Assembly (NCBI GenBank): GCA_964588285.1
Contig: CAZPNX010000009.1
Coordinates: 28,199 to 92,198, forward strand
Origin: CAZPNX01 sp964588285
GTDB taxonomy: Bacteria; Edwardsbacteria; AC1; EtOH8
Direction: 5' to 3'
Length of the DNA: 64,000 nucleotides
Shown piece after piece: positions 60,165-64,000 of this stretch. A program made the translations under genes and the position numbers. Under the pieces are notes generated by a model. That model did no database searches. It was not told the DNA's origin and worked only from the letters and a program-made list of their open reading frames with translations. Position 1 is the first letter of the stretch; every line of letters starts with the position of its first letter.

Positions 60165-60527
60165 TCACTTTTCCTTAAGGGCTTCCCCCACCTTCTTTTT
60201 CAGCTCCTCCAGATTCACCGGCTTGGTGAGATACTCGAAAACCCCGGCGGAGGACACGGTGTAATCCTCCTGAAGGTGCTTGAAAGAGGTGCAGATGATC
60301 ACCGGCAGGCCCTGGCCCAGCTCCCGGATGCGCTCCAAAAGCTCAAGGCCGTTCACGTCCGGCATCTTGATGTCAGTTATCAGCAGGTCATACCTCTCCT
60401 TGAGCAGCTTTCGCAGAGCCTCCCGGCCCGAGCCTACCGTCGTCACCTGATAACCCTCGCCGCTCAGAAGTTCGTCAAATAACAGCCGAATGTTGGCTTC
60501 ATCGTCGGCTACTAAAATACTCTTCAT
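60165..60527 (-). CDS. Single-domain response regulator (receiver B)
   Basis: 120 residues, receiver only: D8-D9, phospho-acceptor in LLITDIKMPDVNGLELL near 52, K in YLTKPVNL. The conserved threonine position reads CTSFKH, where S or T sits in VIICTSF. It lies 14 bp upstream of receiver A and about 40 bp downstream of the kinase gene, and may connect the kinase to receiver A. Confidence 0.92.
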   Translation of the reverse strand: MKSILVADDEANIRLLFDELLSGEGYQVTTVGSGREALRKLLKERYDLLITDIKMPDVNGLELLERIRELGQGLPVIICTSFKHLQEDYTVSSAGVFEYLTKPVNLEELKKKVGEALKEK

Positions 60528-60567
60528 TTTTACCTCGTAGATTGACGTTTAACGCTTATCGGCAGGA

Positions 60568-62235
60568 TCAGGCCGCAGCCGCCGGCAGGAAAATGCTGAA
60601 CTCTGTCCCCTCTCCCGGGCGGCTTTCAACCGTCAGTCTTCCCCGGTGCTCCTCAACTATCCTTTGGATGATGGCCAACCCCAGTCCGGTGCCTTTGCTC
60701 TTGGTGGTGAAGAACGGCTGGAAAATCTTGTCCATCATCTCCGGCGGGATACCCTGGCCGTTGTCGGCCACAGTGATTCTGACGCCGGCCGTCTCCTCTT
60801 GTTGTTCGGCCTCCGCCCTAATTACCACCCGGCCTTTTCCCTTTATGGATTCCCGGGCGTTGTTTATCAGATTGATCAGAACCCTCTCCAGCCTGACGGC
60901 GTCTCCTTTGACGGTCGGCAGGCCGTCGGACAACCTTACCGACAATTCCACCTCTTTCTCGTCTTTGGCCAGATGCCCGTTGCCGGTTATCTTCCCGATG
61001 ACGTCGCCGATGTTCACCTCCCCCAATGATAATTTCTTTCGGTGGGCAAAGTCAAGTATATCCGAGATGATGGCATCTATGCGGAAGGCCTCCTGGACTA
61101 TTATCTCCACAAATCGGGCGATCCTGGAATCGGTGTCCTTCTTGGCCTGCAAAAGTTGGGCGAATCCGGCGATGGCGTTTAGGGGGTTGCGGATCTCGTG
61201 GGCCATGACCGCCGCCATCTCGCCCAGCACCGCCAGTTTCTCGGTCTGCTTGACCTTCTCCTCAAGCATTTTGGTGGCGGTGATGTCCTGAAAGATGGCG
61301 ATGGCCCCGTTGCTGCGGGGCGTTTGCTCCTTGAGGATGGAAACGGAAACCGCCAGCACCACCTCCCGATCGTTCTCCAAATTCAATCTCATTTCCTGAA
61401 GCTGGAACTGCCGGCCGGTGTCCAAGGCCTGCCTCAGATACCTGGCCAGGGGGAAAAGCTGCGGCAGCTCATCTATGTTTTTTCCGACGATGGCGGTCTG
61501 GGGGATCTTCAGTATCCTGGAGGCTTCGCGGTTGAAGGTGGTCGCCACCCCGTCCATGTCCACCACCAAAACACCGCTGGCGATGCTGGCCAGGATGTTC
61601 TCGTTGTACTCCTTGAGTATCTTGTAATTCTCGGATGTCTTCCTTATCTCTTGGGTGGCTGTCTCTATCTCTTCCTCCAGCCTTCTTTTAAAATGCTCGG
61701 CCTCCTCCTTTTTCTTCTTTTCGCACTCCACCTGGCTGGCCCACAGGCTTGAGAACAGGGCCACCAGCATAAAGAACGGCACCCGCAGCCAGAACGACGG
61801 CTGGGCCATCATCTCCAGACCCCCCTGGCGGTAGACCAGCCAGCCGTAGATGGCCGAGGTGATAACCGCCACCGGGATGGCCCCGCTCACCGAACGGCCG
61901 ATGCTGGACATGAAGATGGACAGGAAGTAAACCAGATAGAAATCGGTGTTTATCCCCTCGGAGAAGTAGATCATGGCCGAGACGAAGCCGATATCTATTA
62001 TGAACAGCAAATAGGTGAACCAGGTTCTTTCGAAAAACCCGGCGGGCGTCAGCGAGATCAAGGCATTGGCCGCCACGATGACCATGGCCAAAAGATAGTT
62101 GGGGCTGAAGAAATCAAAGCCTTTGGTGCTGTGGACGGCCATGAAGATGACCAACAGGACCACCAGCCAGCGCATGATAAGAATAGTGGCCTTGTAATCC
62201 AAATCGAATTTTTTCCCGGTTATAATGATACGCAT
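60568..62235 (-). CDS. Membrane sensor histidine kinase with PAS domain
   Basis: 555 residues. Five to six membrane helices lie between about 20 and 185, with no large periplasmic domain. A short coiled coil (KKKKEEAEHFKRRLEEEIE) and a PAS domain (about 215-325) follow, then HisKA with H in VMAHEIRNPLNAIAGF and a HATPase with N box LINLINNARES, G1 ADNGQGIPPE, F box FQPFFTTK and G2 GTGLGLAI. The membrane part itself may be the sensor. Two receivers follow in the operon. Confidence 0.93.
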   Translation of the reverse strand: MRIIITGKKFDLDYKATILIMRWLVVLLVIFMAVHSTKGFDFFSPNYLLAMVIVAANALISLTPAGFFERTWFTYLLFIIDIGFVSAMIYFSEGINTDFYLVYFLSIFMSSIGRSVSGAIPVAVITSAIYGWLVYRQGGLEMMAQPSFWLRVPFFMLVALFSSLWASQVECEKKKKEEAEHFKRRLEEEIETATQEIRKTSENYKILKEYNENILASIASGVLVVDMDGVATTFNREASRILKIPQTAIVGKNIDELPQLFPLARYLRQALDTGRQFQLQEMRLNLENDREVVLAVSVSILKEQTPRSNGAIAIFQDITATKMLEEKVKQTEKLAVLGEMAAVMAHEIRNPLNAIAGFAQLLQAKKDTDSRIARFVEIIVQEAFRIDAIISDILDFAHRKKLSLGEVNIGDVIGKITGNGHLAKDEKEVELSVRLSDGLPTVKGDAVRLERVLINLINNARESIKGKGRVVIRAEAEQQEETAGVRITVADNGQGIPPEMMDKIFQPFFTTKSKGTGLGLAIIQRIVEEHRGRLTVESRPGEGTEFSIFLPAAAA

Positions 62236-62531
62236 GATTACTCTCCCTCACAAATATTAAATAGCAAATGTCATGCCATGCCGAGATAGATATAACCGCT
62301 TGTATAGCAATAATATATAAATGAAGTTGGTTAAAGGTATATCCAGGTTTGTCATAAATTCATGTCGAAAGCAACGATATTGTGTCGTGATTGCAATGCC
62401 GATATTTCGGTTTTTCGATATTAATTATCGTAAGTCATTGACCTGCTTATTAATACAAAAACAGCTGCGGCGTGGCATATAATATGCTTTATCTTATTGT
62501 GAACAGAAAAACCTTCAATAAGGAGAAAGCC
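62236..62531. other. AT-rich divergent intergenic region
   Basis: The 296 bp between the kinase and LamG genes contain no ORF. A good -10 (TATAAT, 62478-62483) lies 49 bp before the LamG ATG, without a matching -35. TTGACC at 62438 is too far away. AT-rich runs near 62300-62330 may hold the kinase promoter; I could not fix it. Confidence 0.4.
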
Positions 62532-63884
62532 ATGAAACGGATCGCCTTTGGAATGCTCAGCATCGCCGTCTGCCTGCTGCTGGCGGCGCCCTCTCGGGCA
62601 GATCGCAACTGCCTGGACTTCGACGGATCGAATGATTATGTCCGTGTTACCAGAAACGAAAAACTCTATCTCTCCGACTCAGCAACATTCGAAGGATGGT
62701 TCTACACGAAATCCTACTGCACATACTCAACACCCCTGATCCACTACAAAAAATCATACGGAAACCCTGACGGCTACTATATCAACTTTTATGCAAGTAA
62801 ATTCAGACTCCTGTGGGGAAATGCAGGTACCTACAACGTAAATTATTTTGATGTAAGCAGCAAATCCTCTTTTCCTTTAAATACTTGGAAGCACGCCGCC
62901 GTCACCTACCGGGATACTACGGTCAGATTCTATGTTGACGGGAACCTGGACACAACGGTTTATCTGCCTAGACATATCTCGATCATCTGGCGGTACACCG
63001 ACGCCGAAACATTGGCCCTGGGCAAGTTGATCTCAGGCTCATCATATTATAATGGACGTATGGATCGGGTTCGCATCTGGAATTACCCCCGCACTCAACA
63101 GCAGATACAGGAAAACATGAACTACACAGTTGCTCCGGGAACGCCGGGACTTGTTGCCCAATGGACCTTAAACCAAGGAGTGGCCGGAGGCGACAACAGC
63201 GGAGTGACCACCGTGTACGACTCCTCAGGCGCCTATGCGGGAAAGTCGTCGCCCATTGACGGACAGCTGTACAACTTCGCCCTTTCCGGCTCCTCCAGCA
63301 ACTGGCTGGTGTCCAACGCTCCCTCGGCCGTGGAGCTGGTCGCTTTTAATGCCTTCTCCGAGCCCGGAGCCGTCAGACTGCGCTGGTCCACCGCTTCGGA
63401 GCAGGGCAGCGCCTATTGGCTGGTGGAGCGCAGCCTGGACGCAGAAGCCGGTTTTTCGGAAATCGGCCGTTTGCCTGCCGCCGGCAGCAGCGGTATCGGT
63501 TCCAATTACAGTTTTACCGACGACCGCGCCCAGCCGGGCCAAACGTATTATTACCGCATCGGCGAGATGGAGCAGGGGGGCGCTCTCACCTATTACGGGC
63601 CGGTAAGCGCCTCGGCCGGACTTTCCGCCTCAAGGGAGGGAAGGAGCTTCTCCGTCTGGCCGAACCCGTTCGGGGGAACCTTGAGATTGAGCGCCGACCC
63701 CGCATCCCGGGTCCGGATCTATGACCTTACCGGAAGGATGGTTCGCGACCTGGGAGGCGGGTCGGAATGTCTGGCGTGGGATGGAAAGGATCACACAGGC
63801 GCCGCCATGGGCCAGGGCATTTACTTTGTGAGGGCCGAAAGGAAAGAGGGAACGTCTACCTGCAGGGTCACCAAGCTGCGCTGA
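62532..63884 (+). CDS. Exported LamG-domain protein with FlgD-like C-terminus
   Basis: 450 residues. The ATG at 62532 follows AGGAG and starts a signal peptide (MKRIAFGMLSIAVCLLLAAPSRA). A concanavalin A-like/LamG_3 domain follows (LDFDGSNDYVRV, ATFEGWFYTK, WKHAAVTYRDTTVRFYVDG, GRMDRVRIWNYPRTQQQI), then a fibronectin-like part and a sorting domain (VWPNPFGGTLRL, IYDLTGRMVRDLG, WDGKDHTGAAMGQGIYFVR, VTKLR). It probably binds carbohydrate at the surface. The open frame extends 20 codons upstream, with less support. Confidence 0.87.
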   Translation: MKRIAFGMLSIAVCLLLAAPSRADRNCLDFDGSNDYVRVTRNEKLYLSDSATFEGWFYTKSYCTYSTPLIHYKKSYGNPDGYYINFYASKFRLLWGNAGTYNVNYFDVSSKSSFPLNTWKHAAVTYRDTTVRFYVDGNLDTTVYLPRHISIIWRYTDAETLALGKLISGSSYYNGRMDRVRIWNYPRTQQQIQENMNYTVAPGTPGLVAQWTLNQGVAGGDNSGVTTVYDSSGAYAGKSSPIDGQLYNFALSGSSSNWLVSNAPSAVELVAFNAFSEPGAVRLRWSTASEQGSAYWLVERSLDAEAGFSEIGRLPAAGSSGIGSNYSFTDDRAQPGQTYYYRIGEMEQGGALTYYGPVSASAGLSASREGRSFSVWPNPFGGTLRLSADPASRVRIYDLTGRMVRDLGGGSECLAWDGKDHTGAAMGQGIYFVRAERKEGTSTCRVTKLR

Positions 63885-63906
63885 TTATGGAAAGAAAATA
63901 TGGCCA

Positions 63907-63932
63907 AGCGCCCGGCCGAAAGGCCGGGCGCT
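63907..63932 (+). terminator. Terminator of the LamG gene
   Basis: AGCGCCCGGCC (63907-63917), GAAA tetraloop, GGCCGGGCGCT (63922-63932), then TGCTTTG. A perfect 11 bp stem 22 bp after the stop codon. Confidence 0.88.
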
Positions 63933-63944
63933 TGCTTTGATCCC

Positions 63945-63991
63945 GCCGGCCATCGAGTGTTCGCCCCGGCGAACGTATCGAGATGGCCGGC
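63945..63991. repeat. Long palindromic element at the window end
   Basis: GCCGGCCATC (63945-63954) pairs with GATGGCCGGC (63982-63991), and inside it GTTCGCC (63959-63965) pairs with GGCGAAC (63968-63974). It could be an extragenic palindromic repeat or a second terminator for a gene outside the window. Confidence 0.6.
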
Positions 63992-64000
63992 CTATCGGCG

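Overview
The window is a stretch of bacterial chromosome with dense, mostly minus-strand genes and no rRNA, tRNA, CRISPR array, prophage or insertion sequence that I can see. Codons favour G or C in the third position. Seven exported proteins end in an FlgD-like C-terminal domain (PNPF ... WDG.D ... G.Y), as in type IX-like or por-type secretion cargo. Together with a PorT-like barrel and an anaerobic oxygen-defence set (superoxide reductase, rubrerythrin, ferredoxin), this suggests an anaerobic or microaerophilic member of an uncultured FCB-like phylum such as TA06/Edwardsbacteria or WOR-3. That placement is inference. Most promoters I found are TTGACA-like, 17 bp spacer, TATAAT-like, so the main sigma factor reads the standard consensus.

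Layout. 1-2.2 kb: a TatD/radical-SAM fusion coupled to a receiver-DUF4388 protein. 2.2-2.6 kb: a non-coding region with three perfect inverted repeats. 2.6-10.2 kb: two large exported proteins that share an identical 594 bp end. 10.3-14 kb: rpoD-dnaG. 14-25 kb: housekeeping and exported genes (DUF1232, exported flavodoxin, M3 peptidase, mutS2, von Willebrand A, CvpA, M1 peptidase, rsmE). 25-29.7 kb: dnaJ, a decayed gene, dnaK and grpE. 29.8-34.6 kb: a frameshifted subtilase and a lipoprotein whose promoter spacer holds a run of ten G.

35.1-41.2 kb, plus strand: an ECF sigma factor and an RsrA-like zinc anti-sigma lead a redox island of thioredoxin, thioredoxin reductase, ferredoxin, superoxide reductase, rubrerythrin, OsmC, a thioredoxin-fold lipoprotein, a tiny CXXC protein and a peroxiredoxin. 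41-50 kb: a mixed set including a secreted tyrosine-phosphatase-like protein, nitroreductase, metallophosphoesterase, membrane polyferredoxin, NUDIX, DUF1028, DUF192, a subtilase and adenosine-specific kinase.

50-58.7 kb is an expanded rsmG-parA-parB locus. Between parA and parB lie a lipoprotein, a PPK2 kinase, a small acidic ORF and five tandem paralogs of an unassigned ~186-residue family; a sixth copy sits at 43.8 kb. rsmG carries an in-frame repeat insertion. 59.3-62.2 kb holds a gene remnant and a histidine kinase with two single-domain receivers. The window ends with a LamG-domain exported protein and its terminator.
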